Origin: Microbacterium oxydans
Lineage (GTDB): Bacteria; Actinomycetota; Actinomycetes; Actinomycetales; Microbacteriaceae
Length of the DNA: 64,000 nt
Reading direction: 5' to 3'
Assembly: GCF_900095745.1 (NCBI RefSeq)
Contig: NZ_FMIR01000018.1
Location: 248,001-312,000 of the forward strand
The notes beneath the pieces were generated by a model. That model saw only the letters and a list, made by a program, of their open reading frames with translations. It did no database searches and was not told where the DNA came from. This document shows positions 22,499-30,608 of the stretch, in pieces. Every line of letters begins with the position of its first letter. Position 1 is the stretch's first letter. The translations under genes were made by a program, and so were the position numbers.

Positions 22499-24307
22499 TC
22501 AGGGGTCGACGAGTTCGAACGTCATCTCCTCCGGCCCCGGCCCCCAGGGGTCGAAGATGATGTCGGGGTCGTAGACGTCGAGCGGATGTTCGTCCATCGG
22601 CCCGATGAATCCCTCCGCGTCCATGGCTCGGAACGTGAACCAATACCAACCGCGGGAGTTCAGCCGCAGCCGCTTCACCGCGTGCCCGGTGTCGTCGAGC
22701 GGGATGATCGCCGAGTGCCCCTGCATGGTGCTGACGTAGATCGTTCCGTTCGCAGGGCCGGTGGCGGCGATGACCACACCCGTTGTCCTCGCCTCCTCCA
22801 CCTGCATGTCTTCGGTGCCGATGATGTTCTCGAACCCTTCGATGACGATGGGACGGACCGTGAAGGTGCCTGTCGTGGCCGGGGACTGCCCGGCGGCATC
22901 GAACGCCCAGGCCCGATAGTCATACGTGCCGGCGGCGAGCTCCAGGGCACGAGAGTCGAAGGACCACTTCCCGTCGGCAGCGACCGCTGGCGTGTAGCGC
23001 TGGCCGGCGACCTCGATCGCGACAGCCGACCCTGGCGTGGCAGTGCCCGCCACCACCGGAGCGAGATAGCCGGAGGATGCCGTGGGGCTGGTGACACCGG
23101 GGCCGAGGGCCGAGCCCGGAGTCTCCCCCGGGTCGGGTGTCGTCCCGGGCGCGGTTCCCGGCCTCGTGGGGTTGAGCGGCCCCGGGGCATCCGGATCGTT
23201 GACGAGGTCGATGGAGTCGATCGCCGGGTCGGAGTTCCAGCGTCCGGTTCGGGGAGGCGACGGCGATGCGGACGGTGCGGGCGTGGCCACCGTCCCGTCG
23301 GGCGCTCCGACGACGGGTGCCGGCACTCCGACGTGAGGAACGGACCGCGCCACGCTCCACGTCTTGTCCCCCTCGGCGGCGGGCGTGGATGCTGCCGGCG
23401 CGGCTCCGGGGAGCAGGAAGGATCCGAGTATCAAGGTGCCGGCGGTGAGCACACCCAGGCCGCCGGCCAGAAGGCTCGCAAGACCCGCGCCTGCGCCGGT
23501 GGCGATGACCGCGGCCGCCACCGCGGTGCCGGGAGCGAATGCTCCGGTGGACGGCAGGATGACTCCCAGTGCGCCGAATCCGACGGCAGAGAGGGTGACG
23601 CCATGCAGGCGCTGCGCGTCGCTGCGAAGACCGATGAGCAGTTCGCCGCACACGTCGCATGACGACACGTGCCCGGCCACTTCCTGCGCCACGGCCTCGT
23701 CGAGCGGCTCGGTGAGGTGTCGCGGGAGGAGTCGGGCGACGTGAGCCTCGTCGTCTCTCAGCGCGAGCGGCACCTGCGACGTGAGCCACTGGACCTTGAG
23801 TCCGGAACGGGCTCGGCGTTGCAGGGCGGAGACAGCGTTGGGCTTGATGCCGAGCTCGCGCGCCACCTCCGGGCGGGGTACATCAGCGACCTCGGTCAGC
23901 CACAGCACACGTTGCCAGCGTTCGGGGAGCTCTTGGAACGCCCCGAGGAACTGCTGCGCGTTCGTCTCTCGTTCGACGAGGCTGAGCGCGTCACGGAAGT
24001 CGGCCCGATCGGGCTCGACCGTGTCGTCGATGTGCTCGGCATCCTTGCGCCACCGGATCGCGGTGTTGCGGATCACCGCCTTGAGGTACGACCGGAACGC
24101 GAACTCGGGCCCGGAGCCGGTGGTCGTCACCTGCTGGTAGATGGCCAGGAGCGCCTCGGAGGCGAGATCCTCGGCCCGCGACGGGAAGAGTCGGTGTGCG
24201 TAGCGAAGCGCCGCGCCGATGTGCCGCTCCCACAGCACGGCATACGCTGCCTGATCGCCGTCCCGAAGCGCACGAAGGAGTTCGGCATCGCCGCGAGAAT
24301 CTTCCAC
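22499..24307 (-). CDS. ECF sigma factor fused to zinc anti-sigma motif, membrane segments and Ig-like tail
   Basis: 602 aa, about three times the size of a normal ECF sigma factor. Residues 20-90 are region 2 (SRAEDLASEALLAIYQQV) and 115-172 region 4 (LPERWQRVLWLTEV...VSALQRRAR). Immediately after comes an anti-sigma zinc motif, H213-x3-C217-x2-C220. Hydrophobic segments follow between 240 and 300, then a Pro/Thr-rich linker and an extracellular part with an Ig-like domain (about residues 395-480) and a C-terminal domain. One polypeptide would thus carry sigma, its inhibitor and an outer-surface sensor. The start is GTG, preceded by GGAGGGG. It lies next to adhesin genes, which it may control. 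Confidence 0.85.
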   Translation of the reverse strand: MEDSRGDAELLRALRDGDQAAYAVLWERHIGAALRYAHRLFPSRAEDLASEALLAIYQQVTTTGSGPEFAFRSYLKAVIRNTAIRWRKDAEHIDDTVEPDRADFRDALSLVERETNAQQFLGAFQELPERWQRVLWLTEVADVPRPEVARELGIKPNAVSALQRRARSGLKVQWLTSQVPLALRDDEAHVARLLPRHLTEPLDEAVAQEVAGHVSSCDVCGELLIGLRSDAQRLHGVTLSAVGFGALGVILPSTGAFAPGTAVAAAVIATGAGAGLASLLAGGLGVLTAGTLILGSFLLPGAAPAASTPAAEGDKTWSVARSVPHVGVPAPVVGAPDGTVATPAPSASPSPPRTGRWNSDPAIDSIDLVNDPDAPGPLNPTRPGTAPGTTPDPGETPGSALGPGVTSPTASSGYLAPVVAGTATPGSAVAIEVAGQRYTPAVAADGKWSFDSRALELAAGTYDYRAWAFDAAGQSPATTGTFTVRPIVIEGFENIIGTEDMQVEEARTTGVVIAATGPANGTIYVSTMQGHSAIIPLDDTGHAVKRLRLNSRGWYWFTFRAMDAEGFIGPMDEHPLDVYDPDIIFDPWGPGPEEMTFELVDP

Positions 24308-24432
24308 GCCTTCCCCTCCAGAAAGAACGCCCGCTCATCTGCGACGAGCAGTTGACCGCGGGCAGACCCACGCGATCGATCCACATCTGAACACGTGTTC
24401 AACGACGGCGCTGCGCTCATACTAGCGGCAGC

Positions 24433-24471
24433 GGACAGGGCCGCGGAGTGGAGATATCCGCGGCCCTGTCC
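24433..24471 (-). terminator. Hairpin terminator after the adhesin gene
   Basis: Perfect 15-bp stem (GGACAGGGCCGCGGA / TCCGCGGCCCTGTCC) with a 9-nt loop, 15 nt beyond the stop of the thioester adhesin gene. It separates the adhesin operon from the sigma-factor gene. Confidence 0.7.
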
Positions 24472-24485
24472 TGTCGGAGAACCGG

Positions 24486-26357
24486 TCAGGCGTCGAGCCT
24501 GCGTCGCCTCGCCAGCATCAGAACCGCACCGGCCAGAACAGCGAGCACTGCGGCAGCGATGCTCGCTATCGGCGCCGGGGCACCGGTGACCGCGAGGTTT
24601 CCCTCCCCGCCCGGAGCCGGTGTCGTGGGAACACCGGAACCCGCCGCGTCGACCGCGACCGTCTGCGCCGCGTCATCGATGTCGGTGTGCACCGCGACAG
24701 GGTCGCCGGTGACATCTCGGCCGACGAAGAGCCTCTCGAATGCCACCAGCACCGTGCCGGCGAACTCCCCCGTGACGCGGAACGACACCTCGACCGAGCC
24801 GTCCGCAGTCGTCGGCGTGAACGTGGTCGATCCCGTGATGCCCGTCGACTCGTTGTTCGCCTTGTCCATCAGCACGCCCGTGACCGTGTACTCGGTACCC
24901 GGCGTGAGGTTGCGGTAGGCGATCGTGTCGATGAGCGTCCCGCCGCCGGCAGCCAGAACGTGGTCCTGGTCAGCGGCGTCGACCAGCGAGGTCCCGATGA
25001 ACGGCGCCGGCGCTTCCGGGGCCGGCGCCACCGTGACCGTCTGCGCGGGGTCGTCGATGTCCTTGTGCTCCGCCACCGGCTCGCCGGAGGCCTCCGGACC
25101 TTCGAAGAGCTCCTCGAAGGCCACGAGCACGTCTCCGGCGAAGCCCTCCGGCACGACGAGAGTCACGCCCACAGAGCCGTTCGCGGTCGTCGGAGTGAAC
25201 GTCGTCGAACCCGTGATACCGGTCGGCTGACCGTCGGACTTGCGCATCAGCTCACCCGAGACCGTGTACACGGTGCCCGGAATCAGGTTCTGGTAGGCGA
25301 CGGTATCGATCACCGTTCCCCCGTTCCATCCCAGCGCCCGGTCACCGTCGGCGGCGTCGACCAGCGACGTCGCGATCACCGGCTCCGCGGCACCGGGCTG
25401 AGCGGCCCACTCCACAGTGGCCTCCCCCGTCGTCTGCGTCGCCGCGGGCGCCACCAGGATGATCGACTGCGCGTGGTCCTCCGCAGTGGGCGTCCCACCC
25501 GGCACGTTCGGTACCGAGACCACCATGCCGGTGCTGCTCGATCCCTCGGCCGTGACACGGACGGTCGCGCTGCCCGCTGCCGTCGAAGCGCGCAGGTCCA
25601 GATATAGTTCCTGACCGTCGACGACCGCGTCGAGGGCCACTGCCGCCCCGTTCACGTCGGTGACCGCCACGGCGGGATCGACGGAGACGGAGGCCGAGGC
25701 CCGGTTGGTGTTCACGACGAACGGTCCGATGAGGGTCCCCGCGACCTGCGCCGCATCCGGCGCCGTCACAGTGGCCGTGACCTCGAGATCCTCCGGGGTC
25801 AGCCCTGGACTCGCGTTCGCGCCGTTCACGAGGTACCAGTAGGCCGCCTCCGAGTCCGGCGTCTCCCATGGCCACGCGGCATCGAACGTGAGGTCCGTAT
25901 AGCGCCAGATCGCATACTGCGTGGCCTCGATCGCATCGTTCCGCGAGATCTGCGCGACCCCGGCCGACGCTGCGAGATCTGCGAGGCTCACCGCGGGATA
26001 GCTGTGGGCGAGCACCCACAGCACCTTCCCCTGCACGGCAGGATCCACGAAGTAGTTGCTGCCGAGGAAGTCGCCGCCGTCGCCGACAGTGCCTACCCGG
26101 CCCGTCTGCGCCGTCACCTGGTTCTCGAGGCAATACGCCCACAGGTCAGGATCCCCGCTCGGGATCCCCTCAGACCAGATCGGGAAGACCCCCGTACCGC
26201 TGTAGCCTTCCTTGCTGCCGACGTAGACGGAGTCCCCCGGGGCGACCTCTGCGGCTGCTGCGGCGCTGACGCCCGCGGGTGCGATGAGCGCACCGAGGAC
26301 GAGCATCGCCCCTGCGACCCATCCCGCCGACCGAGTCGACCTCCTCGACGGCATCAT
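24486..26357 (-). CDS. Thioester-domain, ester-bond (VaFE) adhesin with LAVTG sorting signal
   Basis: Cell-wall-anchored surface protein, 623 aa. After a signal peptide (to about residue 36) comes a thioester domain: C76 (WAYCLE) and Q147 (EATQYAIW) are the pair that forms a covalent thioester in Gram-positive host- or surface-binding adhesins, and C76 is the only cysteine seen. A spacer domain follows, then two VaFE repeats (about 328-441 and 454-567) with Thr and Gln placed for intramolecular ester bonds (T330/Q439 and T456/Q565). The C-terminus has LAVTG (588-592), a membrane helix and a basic tail, typical of class E sortase substrates. The start overlaps the upstream stop (ATGA). Confidence 0.88.
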   Translation of the reverse strand: MMPSRRSTRSAGWVAGAMLVLGALIAPAGVSAAAAAEVAPGDSVYVGSKEGYSGTGVFPIWSEGIPSGDPDLWAYCLENQVTAQTGRVGTVGDGGDFLGSNYFVDPAVQGKVLWVLAHSYPAVSLADLAASAGVAQISRNDAIEATQYAIWRYTDLTFDAAWPWETPDSEAAYWYLVNGANASPGLTPEDLEVTATVTAPDAAQVAGTLIGPFVVNTNRASASVSVDPAVAVTDVNGAAVALDAVVDGQELYLDLRASTAAGSATVRVTAEGSSSTGMVVSVPNVPGGTPTAEDHAQSIILVAPAATQTTGEATVEWAAQPGAAEPVIATSLVDAADGDRALGWNGGTVIDTVAYQNLIPGTVYTVSGELMRKSDGQPTGITGSTTFTPTTANGSVGVTLVVPEGFAGDVLVAFEELFEGPEASGEPVAEHKDIDDPAQTVTVAPAPEAPAPFIGTSLVDAADQDHVLAAGGGTLIDTIAYRNLTPGTEYTVTGVLMDKANNESTGITGSTTFTPTTADGSVEVSFRVTGEFAGTVLVAFERLFVGRDVTGDPVAVHTDIDDAAQTVAVDAAGSGVPTTPAPGGEGNLAVTGAPAPIASIAAAVLAVLAGAVLMLARRRRLDA

Positions 26358-27148
26358 GCGAGGCAGGCGGGGTTCACCGCGGTGAAGCTGAACGGGCCCA
26401 CCCAGATGTTCTGGTTCGGCCGATCCGTGCCGGCACGACCCGAGTTGTTGGCGACGAAGGTGAGGTCGAATGCACCGACCGTCGCTGCGGTGACCGCGAT
26501 GTTGCCTCCCGTGTTGGTGGGAATGACCTCGACGTTCGGGGCGCCGGTGAACGGCCGCCACGGGTTGGCGGCCGTCCCCTGTCCGCGGATCCAGTCGGAG
26601 TTGTAGACGCCGGTCCCGGCCCCCGCCGAAAGGTAGACGCGCTCTGCGCCGCCGAGGGCATCGACTGCCTGGAAGCCGTCGATGTCCTTGATCTTGTACG
26701 TCAAGTTCTCGACGATGGTGGGCGCGCCATCCAGGGCGAAGCTGAATGTCACCCGCTCGCCTCCGCCGATGTTGTTGAGGTTCACGGTGTCGAGCGACAA
26801 CCGCACGCTGGGCAGCGACTCATTGCCCTGCGTGCTGGAATCCAGAACGAAGTTGTTCGTCGTGTTGATGGTCATGTTGGCCGCCCCGTTGGGCACGGCG
26901 TTGAGCGTGAGCGTGAAGTCCTTGCCGTCGCCGAAGATGTCGGTCCACGTGAACACGGCCGAAGTGGCGCTCAGCCGCGAGTACGTGGCGGTGCTCGTGC
27001 TGACCGTCGCCGTGCAGTTCGCCGTCGACGCGGCCGCCAACGGTGTTGCCACGGCGGCGGCGATCACGGGCAGCGACCATGCTGCACCCTTCACGATCGT
27101 CCTTCGCGACAGGCCACGCCCTGCGACTGCTACCTCGTTCTCATTCAT
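26354..27148 (-). CDS. Tat-exported surface protein A
   Basis: 264 aa. The N-terminus carries a twin-arginine signal (LSRRTIVKGAAW) followed by a hydrophobic stretch ending AAAS, so the folded protein is exported by Tat. The mature part is Asn/Thr/Gly-rich and beta-like with no catalytic motif; C47 or so and the near-terminal C262 could pair. It is cotranscribed with the adhesin, whose start overlaps its stop, so it may be a partner on the cell surface. Its leader is closely similar to that of the divergent gene at 27404. No family name could be assigned. Confidence 0.7.
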   Translation of the reverse strand: MNENEVAVAGRGLSRRTIVKGAAWSLPVIAAAVATPLAAASTANCTATVSTSTATYSRLSATSAVFTWTDIFGDGKDFTLTLNAVPNGAANMTINTTNNFVLDSSTQGNESLPSVRLSLDTVNLNNIGGGERVTFSFALDGAPTIVENLTYKIKDIDGFQAVDALGGAERVYLSAGAGTGVYNSDWIRGQGTAANPWRPFTGAPNVEVIPTNTGGNIAVTAATVGAFDLTFVANNSGRAGTDRPNQNIWVGPFSFTAVNPACLA

Positions 27149-27185
27149 CTGTTCCGAATCCCCTCGATTGGACGCCGATGCCTCC

Positions 27186-27213
27186 GGTGTGGACGCCTGT
27201 GCGTCGATACACC
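27186..27213 (-). promoter_or_regulatory. Leader hairpin upstream of Tat protein A
   Basis: GGTGT-g-GACGC-CTGT-GCGTC-gat-ACACC, a two-part stem with a tetraloop, 38 nt upstream of the start codon. Role unknown. Confidence 0.35.
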
Positions 27214-27239
27214 TGGAAGGAGTCCGGCGGTTCCCGAAA

Positions 27240-27318
27240 GTGACGCGATGCCGAGGAAAAAGTTTCGGAATGGCCGAGAGAGCGACGCGGACCCCCTTAT
27301 ATGGCCTCCTCGCGTCAC
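27240..27318. promoter_or_regulatory. Spaced inverted repeat in the divergent Tat-gene promoter region
   Basis: GTGACGCG at 27240-27247 and its exact complement CGCGTCAC at 27311-27318, 63 bp apart, within the 255-bp region between the divergent Tat genes. It may bind a shared regulator. Confidence 0.3.
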
Positions 27319-27403
27319 GTCCGCCTGCGCTTCGACTCCTTACCGAGGGACGACAGAGAGCCCACGAAACAGAGGGCTCGTCTGAGCCGGACAAGGAACG
27401 AAA

Positions 27404-27877
27404 ATGCAGGAAGAACTCGACACTCAGGGCCTCTCGCGCCGGACGCTCGTCAAGGGCGCAGCGTGGTCGGTGCCGGTCGTCGCTGTGGCGGTCGCCACTC
27501 CGCTGGCCGCGGCATCCACCACGGCGCCGCCCGCCACGTTCTGGGCGACCGGCGCGACCGTGAGCGTCGTCAGCGGCAACGTCACCAACTTCACGGTGGA
27601 GGGCAGCGACGCGGACGGGAACCTCGCCCTGCTCCCCGCCGGCACCAACGTCACGATCGTTCCGCAGCCCGGCGTCACCCTGGTGCTCACCAACGCCATC
27701 GGCATCGTGGTCACGACCAACCCCGACGGCTCGATCACGGGCATCATCACCGCGAACGACATCACCAACATCCGCATCCAGTTCCGCCCCACGGGCGCGT
27801 CCGGTTCCGGCTACGCGATCACGACCAACATCGACATCGACCCGTTCACCGAGACGATCGACGTCAAGCTGCGCTGA
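27404..27877 (+). CDS. Tat-exported surface protein B
   Basis: 157 aa with the twin-arginine signal LSRRTLVKGAAWSVPVVAVA, nearly the same leader as Tat protein A on the other strand. The mature part is Thr/Val/Ile-rich and looks like a single beta-sandwich without cysteines, sorting signal or catalytic residues. The ribosome-binding site is AAGGAACGAAA. The shared leader and divergent arrangement suggest the two genes arose from one ancestor or are exported and regulated together. It is followed by a strong bidirectional terminator. Confidence 0.7.
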   Translation: MQEELDTQGLSRRTLVKGAAWSVPVVAVAVATPLAAASTTAPPATFWATGATVSVVSGNVTNFTVEGSDADGNLALLPAGTNVTIVPQPGVTLVLTNAIGIVVTTNPDGSITGIITANDITNIRIQFRPTGASGSGYAITTNIDIDPFTETIDVKLR

Positions 27878-27889
27878 TCCGATCAAGAG

Positions 27890-27925
27890 GAGATGGTCGG
27901 CCCGCCGATGCGGGCCGACCATCTC
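27890..27925. terminator. Bidirectional terminator
   Basis: Perfect 15-bp stem (GAGATGGTCGGCCCG and complement) with a 6-nt loop between the convergent Tat protein B and UPF0303 genes. Confidence 0.8.
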
Positions 27926-27970
27926 TGCGTCACGCCGCCCGAGCATTGACCGGCAGCGGGGCCTGAGGCG

Positions 27971-28444
27971 TTATTCCGCGAGGAGTCCGAGCCCGCGGAT
28001 GCCGTCGACGACGTTGTCGTGGTCCTGCGCAGACGGCAACCCCGACATCGTCGCGACCGCGACGACACCCACACCCTCCACGCGGATGGGGACAGCACCG
28101 CCGGCGACGGCGTATTCGGAGGGATCGAGCCACCCCGGTTCGTGCATGTCGCGCCCGCCGTTCTCGATTCGCGCTTCCAGCAGCGCGGTGCTGGTGTCGA
28201 AGCGGAGGGCAGTCGCGGCCTTCTTCTGCACCCAGGAGTCGTTATCGGCGGTCGCGCCCGGCAGCGACGCGTGGAACAGGATCCCTGACGAGGTGCGCAC
28301 GTCGACGGCGACCGGATGACCAGCTGCGAGTGCCCGTTCTGCGATGGCACGTCCGAGCTCCCATGCGTCTTTGCGATCGAACCGCCGCAGGACGAGTTCG
28401 AGATGTTCCTTCTCGAGCTGGGCGAGCCTTGCTTCATCGGCCAT
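27971..28444 (-). CDS. UPF0303 / heme-degrading-domain family protein
   Basis: 157 aa, one domain of the UPF0303 family (related to HbpS/GlcG folds). Visible landmarks are AIAERALAAGHPVAVDVRT, the WVQKKAATALRF helix and the GGAVPIRVEGVGVVAVATMSG strand with its glycine turn. Related folds bind heme or small cofactors, but no enzymatic role is established for UPF0303. It ends opposite the Tat protein B gene; no partner genes are evident. Confidence 0.8.
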   Translation of the reverse strand: MADEARLAQLEKEHLELVLRRFDRKDAWELGRAIAERALAAGHPVAVDVRTSSGILFHASLPGATADNDSWVQKKAATALRFDTSTALLEARIENGGRDMHEPGWLDPSEYAVAGGAVPIRVEGVGVVAVATMSGLPSAQDHDNVVDGIRGLGLLAE

Positions 28445-28679
28445 CGGTGCTGCCTCTCGTAGGGGTTCGCCTCAGACTGTAGCGGGCGCCGACCGAATGC
28501 AGAGCACTTCGACGCGGGCTCGGAGACCGAACAACCCCGTCAGGCCGAGGCTGCCTCACCCGCCTTCATCTTCGCTCTGATGACCGCGAAAGCGGCCGCC
28601 CACCCGCTGGGGCTGCGTCAACAACATCTGGAACAATTCTCCTAAGTCCTGAGGACTCGACGGATAAGGAGCCGATCTC

Positions 28680-29162
28680 ATGCCCGCCATCGTCTGGATC
28701 TGCGTCATCGCCGCCTCGTGGATCGGGGGAACATGCGCGCAGCTCAGCAGCGTGCTGAACATGCCGTCGCCCACCGTGGGGGCCGCCTTGTACTGGCTCG
28801 CGATCCTGCAGATGGGCAGCATCCCCGTGACGTTGCTCGCCACGCTTCCGCTGCTCTTCATGAGTGGAGCATTCGAGAATCGGGACACTCCCCTGCGAAC
28901 ACGGAGCATCGCGCTCACGCTCGTCGCGGTCGGCACTCTCGCCATCTCCATCCTCGGATACGTGCTCTTGAACGGAGCCTCCGCGGGCCCCTTGGACGAC
29001 GGTGATCCTTTCCACGGCATCGCTCGCGACGCCGCCACGCTCGCGGCCTTCCACCTCATGCCGTTGCTTGTGCTGTTGGCCGTGCACGCAGTTCGGCCGG
29101 TGCGGGACAGGGATCGGGTGGACGTGCGTCCCGTGGCGGAAGTCGAGAGCCGACGCGGTTGA
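28680..29162 (+). CDS. Four-helix membrane protein, unknown
   Basis: Not recognised. 160 aa with about four hydrophobic helices and a charged C-terminal tail (RPVRDRDRVDVRPVAEVESR). Start context is AAGGAG eight nt before the ATG. The 235 bp upstream hold no gene. It is followed by a clear terminator and then tRNA-Tyr on the other strand. Confidence 0.65.
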   Translation: MPAIVWICVIAASWIGGTCAQLSSVLNMPSPTVGAALYWLAILQMGSIPVTLLATLPLLFMSGAFENRDTPLRTRSIALTLVAVGTLAISILGYVLLNGASAGPLDDGDPFHGIARDAATLAAFHLMPLLVLLAVHAVRPVRDRDRVDVRPVAEVESRRG

Positions 29163-29223
29163 CGTAGCGCGGACCGAGCCAAGAACGGCCTTGTCGAGCC
29201 GTTTGCGCGACGCCAGAAAAAGC

Positions 29224-29256
29224 AGAAGAGCCGCCGAGAATCCCGGCGGCTCTTCT
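29224..29256 (+). terminator. Rho-independent terminator
   Basis: Stem AGAAGAGCCGCCG / CGGCGGCTCTTCT, 13 bp with a 7-nt loop, followed by TCGGCATCTC. It ends the membrane-protein gene. Confidence 0.75.
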
Positions 29257-29322
29257 TCGGCATCTCTGTCTGGGTGAGTTACAAGAACATCACCCGAGAG
29301 ATCCGAGAGCACTGCAAGATGG

Positions 29323-29404
29323 TGGCGAGTGAGGGATTCGAACCCCCGAATGCTGAGCAGTCTGATTTACAGTCAGATCCCTTTGGCCGCTTGGGTAACT
29401 CGCC
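29323..29404 (-). tRNA. tRNA-Tyr (GTA)
   Basis: 82-nt class II cloverleaf with a long variable arm: acceptor GGCGAGT / ACTCGCC, anticodon loop CTGTAAA with GTA, T arm GGGGG-TTCGAAT-CCCTC. CCA is not encoded. Confidence 0.95.
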
Positions 29405-29490
29405 AGAGCGCACCCGTCCGACTTGAACAGCCAACCGGGGGCACGAAAGACAAGCATACCTGCCCGAGGCGGGTCGAAGAAATCGAACCG

Positions 29491-30420
29491 TCAGCTGCCC
29501 CAGACCCCGCGCTGGGCGTCTGCCAACGACTCCGGAGTGCGCAACAGTCCGCCCTCCGCGCGACACGTCGCGGCCGCGATATCCATGGCGCGGAGAAGGA
29601 GCACCCGCCACTCCCCCAGCGCAGTCGGCGAGTTGGACACCAGCCCTTCAGCAACAGCTGCGAGCGTCGCATCTCCCGCGCCCACCGTGTCGATCACGTC
29701 ACCCGCGAGCGTGGTGATCGGCGCGGACACAATGCCCGCTTCCGTGTCGAGCGTGGCGCCATCGGCACCCGCGGTCGCCAGCACCGCAGCGGCGCCGATC
29801 TCGCGAAGCCGGCGGCGCAGCGCATCGAGATCGCCGTCGTAGAGAACCGCCGCGTCGTCGGCGCCGACCTTGACGATGACTGCCGACGCAGCGAGTCGCT
29901 CGAACCCGCGCACGAACTCGACGCGATCGCGCAGCATCCCGAGGCGCGGATTCGGATCCACGGCGACACGGGCATCGGCAAGAGCATCGACCAGCGACTC
30001 CACCTCTGTCGGCACGTCGAAGGGGAAGCAGCTGATCGCGACGAGCCCGGCATCCGCGATCGCCGCTCGCGCTTCGTCCGAATACCGGATGCTGCGCTGC
30101 CGGGCCGCCTCGTTGAACACGTACTCCGGCTCGCCGTTCGCCGCCCGTCGCACGATCGCCCGCGACGAGCCGAGTGGAGCCTCGCTCGCGATCAGACGCA
30201 CCCCCTGGTCGGAGAGGTACTCGCGGATGTGTGCGCCGGCCTCATCGTCGCCCACCATGGCGATCAGGGTGGTCTCGATCCCCAGTCGACGCAGGCCCAC
30301 AGCGACGTTCAACGCGGCCCCGCCGACCAGTTCACGCACCCCCGCGGCATCGTGGATCTCGTCGATCAAGGCATCGCCGATGACGACCACGGACCGGGCG
30401 GAAGGCGTCTCGTTGCTCAC
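29491..30420 (-). CDS. PfkB-family carbohydrate kinase
   Basis: 309-aa ribokinase-fold sugar kinase. It shows the N-terminal VGGAALNVAVGLRRLG motif and the C-terminal DTVGAGDA motif with the catalytic Asp, so it should phosphorylate a sugar or nucleoside with ATP. The lid region and the FNEAARQRSIRY segment resemble fructokinases, but the substrate is uncertain. The start is GTG. It is a lone gene downstream of rpoC on the same strand, separated by a repeat cluster and the rpoC terminator. Confidence 0.85.
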   Translation of the reverse strand: MSNETPSARSVVVIGDALIDEIHDAAGVRELVGGAALNVAVGLRRLGIETTLIAMVGDDEAGAHIREYLSDQGVRLIASEAPLGSSRAIVRRAANGEPEYVFNEAARQRSIRYSDEARAAIADAGLVAISCFPFDVPTEVESLVDALADARVAVDPNPRLGMLRDRVEFVRGFERLAASAVIVKVGADDAAVLYDGDLDALRRRLREIGAAAVLATAGADGATLDTEAGIVSAPITTLAGDVIDTVGAGDATLAAVAEGLVSNSPTALGEWRVLLLRAMDIAAATCRAEGGLLRTPESLADAQRGVWGS

Positions 30421-30453
30421 CCGCCGACACTATCGCCCCCGCTTCCCCCTCGC

Positions 30454-30531
30454 CGAGTGCACGGCTTCGTGGCGAGTGCACGGCTTATCCGCGCGAACAC
30501 GCCGTGCGCTCGGCAGCAAGCCGTGCACTCG
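30454..30531. repeat. Cluster of four copies of CGAGTGCACGGCTT
   Basis: Two direct copies at 30454-30467 and 30473-30486, an inverted copy with one internal mismatch near 30499-30512, and an exact inverted copy at 30518-30531. They lie between the sugar kinase gene and the rpoC terminator. Pairing of direct with inverted copies would form alternative hairpins. Confidence 0.6.
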
Positions 30532-30566
30532 GCTGGACCGGCCAGATCATCGAGGGTACGAAGAAT

Positions 30567-30588
30567 GCCCCGGGGCGAACCCCGGGGC
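30567..30588 (-). terminator. rpoC terminator
   Basis: Stem GCCCCGGGG / CCCCGGGGC with a TTCG tetraloop (minus strand), 21 nt after the rpoC stop and followed on that strand by ATTCTT. Strong intrinsic terminator. Confidence 0.85.
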
Positions 30589-30608
30589 CTTCCTCAATCA
30601 CTCAGTAC

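Noticed and set aside
28445..28679. Possible gene upstream of the four-helix membrane protein
   Set aside because: No frame has both a ribosome-binding site and plausible composition; probably the promoter region of the 28680 gene.
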